Assembly: GCA_037389465.1 (NCBI GenBank)
Contig: JAZARR010000007.1
Coordinates: 1-64,000, forward strand
Source of the DNA: Baylisascaris procyonis
Taxonomy: Eukaryota > Nematoda > Chromadorea > Rhabditida > Ascarididae
DNA length: 64,000 nucleotides
Reading direction: 5' to 3'
The position numbers were made by a program, and so were the translations under genes. Positions 51,128-63,400 of the stretch are shown here, piece by piece (positions within the stretch are counted from its first letter, which is position 1; each line of letters begins with the position of its first letter). The notes beneath the pieces are model-generated. The model ran no database searches, was not told the origin of the DNA, and was given only the letters and a program-made list of their open reading frames with translations.

Positions 51128-54100
51128 AATCTGCTATTGACTTCTCGATCGGCGCATTTGTCAGTGCTCCTTTCCGCGTTTACTGCCATCATCCACTCTT
51201 TTCAAGTGACAGTTTTAGTTATATGATGATTTATTAATTCGTTGATCCCTTTATATTCTTCTATCCTTCCCCGTCCTCCTCATCTCCCTATAGTTGATGG
51301 AATTGAACCGGATGCATATTGATGGAATTGAATCGGATGCATAGTGAGGAGTGTTTCCGTTCCAAAAATATTTTAATATGAATGCGTTTGGCTATTGTGA
51401 AGGTAGCCATCTGTTGTCTAATAGTTAATTTCCTCTCCGTTATAAATAAATTTAAGCTGCTCTGCTAGTTGATTCGCAAAAATCTTAATTGCTATTTGCA
51501 AGCGATATTTTTCACGTATTTCATTTCTAACGTTAAAAAAGTTTTCTATTCATTTCAAGCTTATTTTTTTAATCTCTTGTTTCGAATTTCATGCGAGTGC
51601 TTTTTTTTGGGCGTTGAAATATTTGCATAAATTGAAATATTTGCATAAATTGAAATATTTGCATAACTTAGAAATTATTACATTAACGCTGAAATGAATG
51701 ATTAATTCTTTCGGTAGGGTAAAACAAGATAGATGAGCATCGATTGAGATGTCGAATTTGTTGTGCGGTAATAATATTGTGCGAAAAAATCTGCATATTT
51801 TAATTTTTGAATTTAACGTCTCAGCATTTTTTATGAATATTTTTTTGGCGTTTAAAAGTTTCTTTTTAGTGATTGAGGATTCAATCATTCATAAGCTTTT
51901 GCCTCCCTCACTTATGCCTTTAGAGGTTTTATAGTGGAAGCTAAAAATTTGCATATTTTGGGACGAGCAGATTTGTGTTCTAAATCGGTGGATGAAACTC
52001 AATATCAATGAAGCGTTCAGTCCGATAAAATGTTTTTTCTAGTTGAGGGATATGCATCAATATTCAGTTATTTTAATGAAATTTATTTCATTTATGGTAC
52101 TATGAATTCTAGACTTCAAATAGTCAAATATATTCACATCACCTAAATGAGTGATTTTGTTGAAACGATCTGTTCTTTAAGTGTATTATAAAAATAAATA
52201 AAGGTCTCCTAGCTAAGAAATTTATATCTCGATGAAGTATTGAAAATTTATTATTGAAATGCCTATTTTTTGAATAAAATTGAATAGTTTTTCCCATATA
52301 TTTATGCACTTTAATAGTTAGTGTAATTTCCGTACATACATATTGCTAGTTACGTTTGCTCTTTGCACTTTTGCACTCCAATACTCGTGTTTTTTCTTTT
52401 TTTTCGCTCTTTTTCCTTGACGTTTTATGTTGTTTAATGCTTAGTCGTAATTATTGATTGATCTCCCCTTGCAGTTTATTCACAAATTTAATTTGCATAA
52501 TTTTAATTAACCTGTTATTACCTCTTAACGTAGTATACTAATAATACTTTCTCATGATAGTAATAGCGCGAATGAATGGTAGAAAAATAAATTGTTGAAA
52601 AGAAATCAACATCTCTTCATATTATTGAATATATAAATAAGAAATGACAGATTCGAAGTGGAAATAATATACGACGATTTGCACCATTATTTAGATGTAA
52701 ATTTGAGCATTATTATACTCTCATCTTAATATTAAGCTTCTAGTTATTCACCTTGCAGCTATATTTGCATCACTCGACGCATCGCAGTTCCATTCATTCC
52801 AGACTTCTTTATATAATTGGCTAGCATAAAGAGAAAATATGACTTTTGTTCTACTTTTTTTCTCCCTGATGTGCGATGTTTATTCTCCCGTTTGTATTGG
52901 CTAATGGGATGGACAATCTTGTTTATTTATCAATTCTACCATCTGATAAGGTATACCCCTTGTATATGTTCCTCCTGTATCACTTAATTTGGTGTGGGAT
53001 ACCTGTATTTTTACCTGTGCCGTTTATTGGAGGTATATATTATTATAGATATTTCACCTTTGCAGTCTGCATCACACCTGGCGTCACAGTGCGCATAAAC
53101 TTATTCGGGCATTAATATAGCTGCATAGTAATTTATTGAATCCATAAAAGGTGTAAAAGAAAATAAGAGTCGAATCGTTAACGGTTTATTTATGTTATTC
53201 ATTAAATTAACCGTTTTAAACAGTCATTGCTTCATATCATTCATTGTAAGTTGCAATAAAACGGCAGTTGCAAGCATTAAGCTGCAATTTTAAGCTTTAA
53301 GCTGTAGTTGTAAACTGTAAACTGTAAGCAGTAAAGTTGTGATCCTTTTGGTATGTAAAGGTCAGCAAGCTGCACGATTCATATTCCTTCCTACCTTGCT
53401 ATCATCCAGCAATGAATCGTCTGTTAGAAAGCGTTACCTTCCTCGATTCGTTATCTATCATTTACCTAATTGTTTACTTAGTTAACTTTTAGCCTGCATT
53501 CATTAACGGTGAGGTGGATCGATCTCATATAGAATAGCTTGTCGGGTATGTGTGTCTGTCTCTGTGTTTGTATGTGTATGTCTGTACGTCTACCAACGTG
53601 TCTATCAAAAAGTTTAGTGCGGTATTGCAACAATCTCTGTTTGCTGCATCGTTTGAACTTCGCACTTAAGTTTGCGATCATTGCCACTAAATTATTGCAT
53701 AAGAATATCCCGTTGCGATGTTTTTCTGAATATTTTCGTTGCATCAGCGCTTTTCGAGTTCATATCACTTCTTTTGACTCGTGATATTCACGTGACATTC
53801 ACGTGAGACGCTTGTTTTTAGAACATCTTACAGCAAATTGCTAGCTGTATTCTTTTTGTTTTACAGCATCGATATATTGCGCATTATCGAAATTCCTTTA
53901 TTGCCAGCTGTCAACCCAATTGGATTACTGTACTCCTATGTGGTCTGCTTATTTGGTTTTTAATATTAGGTTGCTAGAGAATGTCCAGAAATGTTCCACC
54001 CGCATTGCTTTCCCCTAAAATTTATCGTTGTCCGTATTAATCTAATTACGTTGGCAGCATGAAGATCTTTAATCTAGAATCATTGGGATGTTACAAGCTC

Positions 54101-54170
54101 GATTTTGACTTGATCCTTTGCGATAGAATTGTGTTCCGCATCATGCTGCCAAAAGTATCCCATTTTGCTC
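51128..54170. other. Intergenic, no gene seen
   Basis: AT-rich, with an 18-bp triplet repeat (listed) and scattered ATTTGCAT octamers at 51947, 52491 and 52763. Short simple-sequence runs near 53250-53335 (variants of TAAGCTGTAAACTG). No supported reading frame. Confidence 0.5.
51615..51666 (+). repeat. Three tandem copies of an 18-bp unit carrying ATTTGCAT
   Basis: TGAAATATTTGCATAAAT is repeated three times, the last copy incomplete. Each unit contains one octamer ATTTGCAT. Confidence 0.9.
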
Positions 54171-54340
54171 CCCCCTACCTCCCTCTCCCTCTCTCCCTCC
54201 CTCCCTCCCTCCCTCCCTCCCTCCCTCCCTCCCTCCCTCCCTCCCTCCCTCCCTCCCTCCCTCCCTCCCTACCTACCTACCTACCTCCCTACCTCCCTAC
54301 CTCCCTCCCTCCCTTTCCTCTCCTCTCCTCTCCACCCCTC
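54171..54340. repeat. (CCCT)n tetranucleotide microsatellite
   Basis: CCCTCCCT repeats grading into CCTACCTA and TCTCCTCTCC variants. It accounts for the apparent proline/serine-rich open frames on this strand. Confidence 0.95.
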
Positions 54341-56035
54341 ATAGTTGACGTGTGGATCAGTTTCAGCTCGCGAAACGATATTGCTGTGCAGACAATGTTC
54401 TGCACAGTTTCAAATATCACAATCTTCGAGTCTCTAGTCTATTTCCCGCCGATAACATTAATGCACGCATTCCTTCAGTGTTTAATCTGCGGCTAAGTCG
54501 TTTTGATCTATACTCTATTGCCGCTCTCGCGTAGTGATTCTTCTCTCATTCGCCTTATTTGTGGCTTTGTGAGCGGTTCGTTTGTTTTCTTGCTATTTAT
54601 GCTCACTTATTCGTTGTATATTTTCTCATTTCGCAACGTTTAGAAAAATGCAAATATTGATAGTTGTTTTATTAGTTTAGAATTGCTGTTGTATTAATTC
54701 TTGGTTGTTTATGAAAATAGTTTCATCGTGAAAAATAGTTTATGAAAAAGAAAACTTAGATATTTCATTGAAACTCGAATGAAATGGGTCCTGCAATTTT
54801 TTATTTCAAATTTTATTCGATATTGCGGAATTTCCAAAATTTCAAGCCTCTACCATCTTCCTAAGTCATATCAGATATTGGTTTGTCTGTCTGAGAAGCA
54901 TGTTGGGAACGAATTTCTTATTGTTAGCCGCATTAGGGAAATATTCCACTCAGGTGTAATTTCCGACCAAAGGAATAAGTGGCGTTATCACATCCGTTGC
55001 AACTGAATTGAGAAGGTTATTCTTATGAGATTTTTATATAGTTTTTCTCGAAAACAAATATTTTCGTGGAGAGATTAAATGGAACTTTTGATTTAGATAT
55101 TGGGCAAGATTTTTTTTATTCAAGCGCATTTAAATATTTCACTAGAAATTTTATTGCATATATTTCGATTCAGTTTGGTGCTTGTATTAGAATTCTTGAC
55201 AATCAAATGGGGCATTGAAATATTTCTATGGTCTTATTTAAATACTAAAGCTAAGTGATGTTAAAAGCTAAATAAATCAACGAAAAGAACATGATGTTTG
55301 TGACGGAGATTGTTAAAGTTTATATTAGAGAGAAGCTATTTTTCCTTTAGCTTTTTACGCTTTCTCTTACAATCATTTCCTTTTTCTCATTTCTCAACTA
55401 GATAAGTTCTTAAGACGCATTTTTGCAAAGGCGAGTTTTTGAGGGAAAAATATTCCGCTGCAAGAGTTCAACATATTTCGCATTTGAATTCAAATTCGAT
55501 TTATCACGTATTCAAAGTTGATGTAAACATTCACACTTCGTATTTGCACAGCCTATTCTTGTTGGGGTGAAACGTGAATGTTTTATGAAATTGGTTTGAT
55601 TTTGTAATGTTGGTTAGATCTATTCTCGGATCCATTCAAAATCGATTTTTAACGCCCACGCTTTTTGTGGGTATTTATTTTCAGTAATTTTCTCTAGCAT
55701 TCTACTTGTGAATTTTTATGTTTAAAGGGGGCTTGAATTGAGGATTACTGTATACAAATAGCGAAATGCCGAATGGCTGCGCAAGGTATGTGGTATAGAC
55801 TCATTTTTCTTCGACTATCGTCTCTGTTGTTGCTTTGAATGTCACGTCTTTATTTCCCATTTGTTGATGCCTTGATGCCCTCAAGGTTCGTTGTGGGTGG
55901 TAAGGTATTCCTTATTGAAGGAAGAGGGATGGGGAGGGATGCGATGCGGAAGATGGCTAATGAAATAGTGTTGCACATTTGAATTCAAATATCAAACCTT
56001 TGCATTGATGAATTGATTAGCATTCTTTCAAGTCG

Positions 56036-56146
56036 ATCCCATCAATGCTTTAGACGACAGAGAGTGCGAAAAAAGGGTACAGACGCAGAGTGGGCGGGAC
56101 ATTCCCTAGCACACTCTTTGACAGATTTTTTAGGCGATGTTTTCGG
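56036..56146 (+). other. Possible 5' exon upstream of the ARID2 gene
   Basis: Bounded by ATGCTTTAG and the donor TTTTCG/GTAGTA, this segment reads RQRVRKKGTDAEWAGHSLAH then SLTDFLGDVF and ends in phase 1. Joining to an AG at 57432-57433 keeps the frame into the methionine at 57436, so it could extend the ARID2 amino terminus. The same frame also stays open for 45 more codons past the donor. Vertebrate ARID2 begins directly at the ARID domain, which argues against the extension. Confidence 0.2.
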
Positions 56147-56535
56147 TAGTAACTTATCGCCCGATAAATTTTTGATGCATCCTTCAATTCAAGAAAACCT
56201 CTTTGGTGAAAATCGAAATGGTTTTTTTATAATTACTAACAGTTTACCTGTATTATTTGCGTGTAATATTACTACTGTTTGATATAGTATGCTTTCAGTA
56301 TATCTCCACGTCACATTATTTCCCCTCCTTAAAACCTGAAATTAATTGTAGTAATGAAACTTGTTAGTGGTCATTAATGCAATCCTCGATGAATTCTAAG
56401 CATTTATTGCGGAGGGTTCTTTCACAATCTCTATGAACGAAGATACGCGTTCGTTCGTTTGTTTAATGTGCTAAAGAGTTGAATTCTTGGTTGATGTAAC
56501 AATTTAACAGAAAAAATGGTAAAGTGCACCTGGAG

Positions 56536-56560
56536 AGCTGGCACGATATGTGCTTTCTTG
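56536..56560 (+). repeat. Dispersed repeat copy 5 (GAGCTGGCACGATATGTGCT)
   Basis: GAGCTGGCACGATATGTGCT then TTCTTGCC, 19 of the first 20 bases matching the core of the copy at 2721. A shorter match, CGATATGTGCTTTCT, recurs at about 46447. Confidence 0.45.
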
Positions 56561-57422
56561 CCTCCGTTCATGACCTATACAAATCTCCCCTCCCCTCCGC
56601 TCCTCCCTCCCACCCTAAAGAAAAGTAAGACATTTGCCGCACCCAACGGCTTTTTTGCACCTCAAAAATTTTTGTTCCCAATCTTGTTCTAAAGAAAAGA
56701 ATCATATCAGTCGTGGAATTTTTCGAAGTATCGAAGGTCTCCATTCGCTTAATTTCTTTGCCTTTTATTCTTTAAAACTTCCTATCATTTATATTATTCT
56801 CCAGAAAATTGCTTCCGGCGCAACGTTCATCTTCAAAGTCATTTACAACTTGATGATCCTTTACAGCGGTCACATTACTAATTACTAATGCACGAATGTC
56901 CTTTAAGTGCAACTATTAAATCCTGCCGAAAAGACTAAGGTTCTTCTTCTGTCTTTACCGGTTCTTATTTAGAACCCTCCTCCTTTTCCCTCACTGTTTT
57001 CATCCTCGTACTCTGTCCCTTATTTCTGTATCCACCTACGCGAAATTGAAAAAAAAGTGCTTAAGGGCAAATGATGGAATGCATTGTGGCATATGTTTCT
57101 TCTTTTTTTGTATCAGTAACGTCGTTTCTTCGATCGGATGCTTTTGTTATCCTCATCGTTCTATGCATATTACTTTGCCACTACTGATTACTTATGTTAA
57201 ATTACTTTTACATTTGTTGTATCCTATTCATTATCGAGTATGATGCCTCATAAATGCCCTTATAATAAGCATACTCATAAAACCTTGCATATTTCGTAGA
57301 TATGAAGATCGCATTTAGATGCAAAACAAATATTAATTGAAGTTCGTTTTCCCAACTGTTGTGCATCGTTGACTTGTTGTTCCGTATTGGCCAGTATGGT
57401 ATAATGATGCGTTATTTCGAAT

Positions 57423-57435
57423 TTATAGGTTAGAA
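57423..57435 (+). promoter_or_regulatory. Likely spliced-leader acceptor of the ARID2 gene
   Basis: TTTATAG and GTTAG occur directly before AA and the start codon at 57436. A 3' splice site two or seven bases from the start suggests trans-splicing or an undetected upstream exon. Confidence 0.4.
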
Positions 57436-60400
57436 ATGGAACGACGTAAGCGGCGTTCACCGATAGACGAGTATGTCGACTCGTTTATGGACTCACCGGA
57501 GAAGTTACAACGCTGCACACAATTCTATCAAAATCTGCGCTCTTATTATCGAAGGAAATGGTATGATTGCTTTTTTAAATTCGTTTTTTTTCGAATTGAT
57601 GAAGTAAGAAAAATTTTCAATTTTTCACAGAGTCGATGCTTCAGGGCAATTTTTCTCTTGCATCCCTTTCTCTCATTATCACCTTACTGGCCTATTTGTT
57701 CGCGATTATATTTGAGGTCATTAGTGCATAGGTTTATCTTTCTACTTCAATAGGTGAGATCATTTAGCAGCTGGCTTACCCTCATCTTTCTATCTGATCG
57801 CTCCAGTTTCCCCCTTGCGTTCTCATTGAGTCATTTCTCGTCATGTCACATCATGTCGAGTCGATTTTTTGTAGAAAAGAATGTCATAGTGTAATGGCTG
57901 AGTTCTGTAATTCCGCCGCGTAGGATTTACATCTATGATATTTGTAGAGTGATGTATACTGCTTACAGTAATTGCATTATCATGGGAGGGGGAAGTGGGT
58001 AGGTAGGCATCGCAGTCTTTTTTTGGTGGGGGAATGGGAAGAATGGTAAGTGAGTAGGTATCCCAGTCTTCTTTTTGATAAAAGGTGAAGGGTGATCTAT
58101 GCCCATAATTTTGTTTTATTCCTTGAGGTACCATAAAATATGGTTATAATGAGGAATGAATATATGATGGGCATTTTTGAGCATGAGGAAAAGCTGATTT
58201 GAGGCTTTGAGAGGTGCCAACAACAGTTTGGAATGTTGCAGGAATTGCCCGTTGAAGTCGCCCTACATTCAAGGTGTTGAACTGAACCTGTCTCGCCTCT
58301 ACTGTACGGTCGTCTCGTTTGGTGGTTGGCAGAAGGTGAGGCTATTATAACTGTTGTTGATATATGTGGCTCTATGGACCATCGAATTCCATCCACTTTT
58401 TACGTGTCATTTCGGGTCATTGGATAAGAACTAAAGCCCAAAGGGAGAAGGTACGCGAACTTTCATTTCTAGATGACGAGGTTGACTTTGAGAAAGAATT
58501 GAAGAATCTTTGTAAGAAAACGTCTCAGAGAGGCCGAATATATTTAAGGGAGGTTTGTGCGAGCTGCCTTATCCAGAAGAGAGGGGGACGGTGAATGCGT
58601 GAGTTCATAAGTGTTTGATTATGTAGTCTCAGTTAACGTCGAGCTGGCTTTGCATCATAACTTTCCTCCTAGTCATTTTCCTCAGCCATTTTTGATTGTC
58701 TGTTGTTTTCGTTCTTTGTTCACTAATACGTGCATCATTGCATAATCTTTTTATCGTGAGGTGGTCACAGTGGAGGTGCCATTTGGGAGGGGAGGATGGG
58801 GGGACGGAAAGGTGTGTTCCTTACTCGCTTTTAGTGTTTCATCTCATTTTTTTTGGTACAGATGTGACGGTTCGAGAGATTGCGAAGTGTTCAAGCTTTC
58901 GCCTTTATCGTATTAAATTGGAAGGGAAGTGTCCCCCTCCCGCGCGCACCATCCACCTCCCGACCCCCGCTGAAATTCTCCTGAGCATTGTTACTACACG
59001 AAGAATCCCTTATTTCAGTAAAATGTTCCTGAATGTTGTTCATTGGTGAAGCAGTGCATGATTGTTTTGGGAGCGCATGAGGAAAAGCGGAGAAGGAGGC
59101 TCAATCGGGCTCATTCCTGTTATGGATGCAGCAGGAATTTTACTTGAGGTGGAGTCGCTTATGGTGGTAGGAGTTATATCATGCTAGCCGCGTTGCTGCA
59201 TAGGGTTCGATCGTTGTCATGGTTCTTACGTAGTGGAAAATCAGCAGAGAAACGGGGGATATCGGTTATACGCACTTTGGAAGATTTTTAGGCCAGCTAG
59301 ATACTTTAGATTGTGTTTGTTTCTAAGTACTGAAAAATTGTTTTTCTTTGAAACTTTGATGGTCGCAGTTTGGTTCACTTTGATTTGCAAGACGGGGATC
59401 AAAGCGACCATGCTTTCGTATGATGCATCCAGAGCAGATGCTGATTGGTAATCGGTGGGAAGAGAAAAAAGATTCCCGGTATAAACCCTTTATTTGAATG
59501 TGCTTTATTATGGATCGGTTATTTCATAGTGCAAACGTTATCAAACTGTTCATTTCCCTTTTGAATAGAGTCAACTGGCCGGCCCGATTGGCCTTAGAGG
59601 CTATTTTTTGCTGCCGGATATCGTATTTATCTATTAGCAGGTGTATTACTGACTTCTTTTTCTCTGTCGTTGCTGGTTTATTGGGGATTCATTGACTGTT
59701 GTTCATAGTTGATCGGCTGGAGTTTCTAAATTTACATAGTTAGACAGCGGAACGGTTAAAGTACTTGCTTGTTAAGGAAATTATATAAGTTCCATTACTC
59801 GAATCACGTTTTGTGGTCATAACTGTAGTTGGTGAGATTCTTTGATAACGGGCGATAAAGAAAATCAGCGTTGACGCACATGCGAATCGAAGCGCCTGTC
59901 GAGGGGCGGCGGCGATGTCTCCACGGTGGCTGCACTGACGAAGCAGCAGCCAAACAGGAGAGGAGTTTCCCCTAGTTGACGTCATCTTTATTCTCTGATA
60001 CCGACCCGCCAATGCCCGCTTGTGGCTCCGGCTGTTCCCACGACGCACGCCTCACGCACGCCGCCAATGTTGCGCGTCTCGCATCCTGATTACTTACATT
60101 CGTGCATCTGAAACGTGTATTACAATGCTGCATAGTTTCGTTGAAGGCATATGCAATTGGTGTTCTTCTGCAACACTTCCTTTGGTGCTAGTTGAATATG
60201 ATGTTTGCAACAAGGGGGGGGGGAAGGGGAAGGGATTCACAAACATTGGTGGAGGATCCCTTTATTTTTAATCCATTTTTTAGAGTTGTAGGATAGTTGA
60301 AATCTTCGACAACTTTCCTACTAGATCCTCACTTTTGAAACTTTTACTAAGGGGGAGAGGGGCGTTCAATACTATCAGCATCTCGTCCTTCCCCTTCTCC

Positions 60401-63400
60401 ACATTTATTCCCCTCCAGCCTCCTTTTGTTTAGGAATTTCTTTCTTCAGAGTATTAATCGTGGAGAGTATTTTGAATTTGTTCGAGAAACACTCTTATTA
60501 ATCGTGGAGAGTATTTTGAATTTGTTCGAGAAACACTCTATCTGATTGTTCTGTCCATTGGAAATCTTTCCTTCCCTTGACTCGTTGTGAATTTTATTAC
60601 GGACGTTTTTCTTTGTAAGGCTTCTAGAGAAGTGGAGGATATTTTGCGGATATGAGTGTACATTGATGCAGCAGTGCTGTATCTCATAATGAATTTTTGT
60701 GAGAAGCTGAATAGATTCATTCAGCGCTAATATTTGAAGCGTTTCACCGAAGATAATGCAATTAAAGAGCATCTCTAGTTGCCGCTCTCTAATGCAATAC
60801 TCGATTGCTGTAACACATCCACTTTTTGTCGTATAATTTATTGTTGGCATTTGAAGGTAATCATAGGACACATTGCAAGTTTGCATTATTAAGAAGAGGG
60901 ATTCCAACAGTTAACTTAAGCGGTTGAATATTGACGAAATGCAGAAAGGGGATTGCTTTGTTTTTAGTAGTGATGCAACAGGTCGATGTGGTAACTAAGA
61001 CTCTGAAAGTGCAAATTAGGGTACTCTTTTCATTCGGCATATATTTACGATTTTCGTTAAGTATTGTTGTAATCATATAGGCGAATTTCTATGTTTTATG
61101 AGTTTTGATAGAGCTTCTACCTGTGAAATTTGAAGGTTCTATTCAAGAAGCATCCTTATTTTATAAAGCTTGAGTTCTCTAGCTGTTTATATTTAATGAG
61201 CTGATATAATGAAATGTTGCAGGTATCACAAAGCGAGAAGTGGGGTGATGTGGCACAGGCGATCGGTGTTTCGGAGGGAGTTGCTGTCGCCGAACATGCT
61301 GTCAAAGTCCTCTACATGCGGTATGAATGTTTTTCGCTTTTTTGTTCGACATGAACATATCTTTGCTAGGGAGATAATATTATTCTCGAATACTAAGGGC
61401 CAATATTCCATCAAGCACTAACCAGTTCTTCGATAACTTCTCGTATAGCCACTTTGAGGACCGCATTGTTTTGTTTCCTTTGCGTTTGTCGTCCCCTTTC
61501 CATTGCCTTCTGTTTGGACTCCAAGCTTCTTTTGATTGCCAGTCGTGAATTGCTTTCATTGAATTGACATTCTGATAATATATAAACTAAAATCTCTGTC
61601 ATCTGCTGAAATTTTCTTTGCAGCTATTTGTCCAAATATGAGCAAAGCGAGTTGGTGGGGGACGTGGACGATAGCGATGCAGATTTGCTCGGATCACGGG
61701 GACGAGGCAAAGGTTTTTCGTCATTGGCCACGGCAGACTGTCCTGTCAGTGTAGCCAGTCGACAAACGAATGGTGTGTTATTTTATATTTTATGGAATTG
61801 GAATGATTTATGGTTTTTGCGAAAGATTACAGTGACTTCCGCACAATTCACAAATTATGTAGGCAATGTGGAAGGGGAGAAGTGATATTAAAGGTAATGG
61901 TATTCCTCACCTACCGATGACTGTAGTATTGGAATTTCTAAAGTGCGCTAAGCCGCTGATGATCGTCAATGTGGTATGTATGTGGTTGTTATCGGGACCT
62001 GATCAAAAGGCAGTCTATAAGAAAGACATTTCTGGTCGCTTATATAACTTACTGGCTTAGTTACGAATTTAACCCTCATATTATTCTCATGCGGCGTAGT
62101 AATCCTGTGGAAAACAATTTCCGTTTGATTATTTACTTGCACTAGAGGCAGGTGCACATGCATCGATAAGATAGGCATCTCTCGCGTTACGTTTCTCATA
62201 CTTCAAAACTTTTTACCAAAAGATTTCATGGATGTCTGTGGGAGGTTTTCTTGTCTAAGAAAAGTTAAGAGGAGATTACGTAAATTGCTTTGTTTAGTGC
62301 ACTGCTGAGTTCAATTTAGTTCCCTTGCATCGAAGTATGTGAATTTTTCTCTCGCTTTCATCCTCTGTGTAAATATATACTTATATTCTTAGCATAAGCT
62401 ATCGTACATAAAAGTGGAGTCATTAATGGCTACACATAAGCACCAGCCTCTTCGGATTTTCTGGATTAGAAGAGGATGTGCTGTTGGTTATAGTGACTCG
62501 AGAGGAAAAGGTCTGGGATGTCTTGCTTCGACAAATAAGGAACTTTTAATTCTTTTTTAAATTGAGTGATGGCAGAATTCTGTAAAAAAGTTTTGTAGAA
62601 ATGAGGAAAAAGGTTTGTGAGGGGATGAAATTGCACGCGTTACTTAATCGTAGGATGAACGGTGACAATTTTTTGTTGTGATGATGAATAAATTGCAGAT
62701 TTCTTTCGTGTGCGACCAGAAAAGAAGACTGAGGCGGAATATGAGCGACTCGTTAAGAGTCTTCTATGCGGGCTTCCGAATGAGGTTTGTCTTGTATTAT
62801 ATTTCACATTTAACATTAATCTATTGAGTGCATTCGCCATATATGCGGTTATTGAGAAAGCAGTGTCTTTTCCGTTTGCCATGGCAGGCAATTCTTTTTT
62901 GAGAGGGGTATCGTGCAATAGCACGAGCAATTTTTGAACTTATCATCTATGGCGTATGACAAGTTTGTTAAAGTGTCACGTAATTGATAACTTAGGTGAT
63001 ACCTGGGTAATCGTAACGTCGCTGGTTCTAAGGTTGGTGGCTCCTTATGCTTGTTTAACTTGTTTTCATGCAACTACTACTTTTTTATTCGTAAACGAAT
63101 AACTTCATCGCTGACTATTTATTTCCTTTTTTCTTCACCGTCTTATGTAATCACCTGTCCACAGCTTTGATTGATGTCGAGGTTCTTGCCTCTAGCCGTT
63201 GTCTTCTCCTCTCCCTCTTCCCCACCTCAACTGTTACGTCTGTGTAACTGTTCAAAAGGTTGGGCAATCGTAGTAATGTCGAAAAGTCGGAAATGATTCA
63301 AGCAGCCAACTTTAGCAGTTTTATTTTAATGTGTTGCAATGGCGAAGGCATCAAAGATTCGCCCATAATATTTCAGAATGGAATAAAAGCATCATGTTGC

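Larger units (their letters stand above)
54341..57422. other. Intergenic region upstream of the ARID2 gene
   Basis: AT-rich, one dispersed-repeat copy and one exon candidate (both listed). Otherwise nothing that can be supported. Confidence 0.5.

Noticed and set aside
54059..54496. 145-codon frame rich in proline, leucine and serine
   Set aside because: It is produced by the CCCT microsatellite.
58364..58594. Charged plus-strand reading (DDEVDFEKELKNLCKKTSQR) considered as an ARID2 exon
   Set aside because: With its best splice sites it is about 80 bases long and would break the frame between exons 2 and 3, which already join perfectly within the ARID domain.
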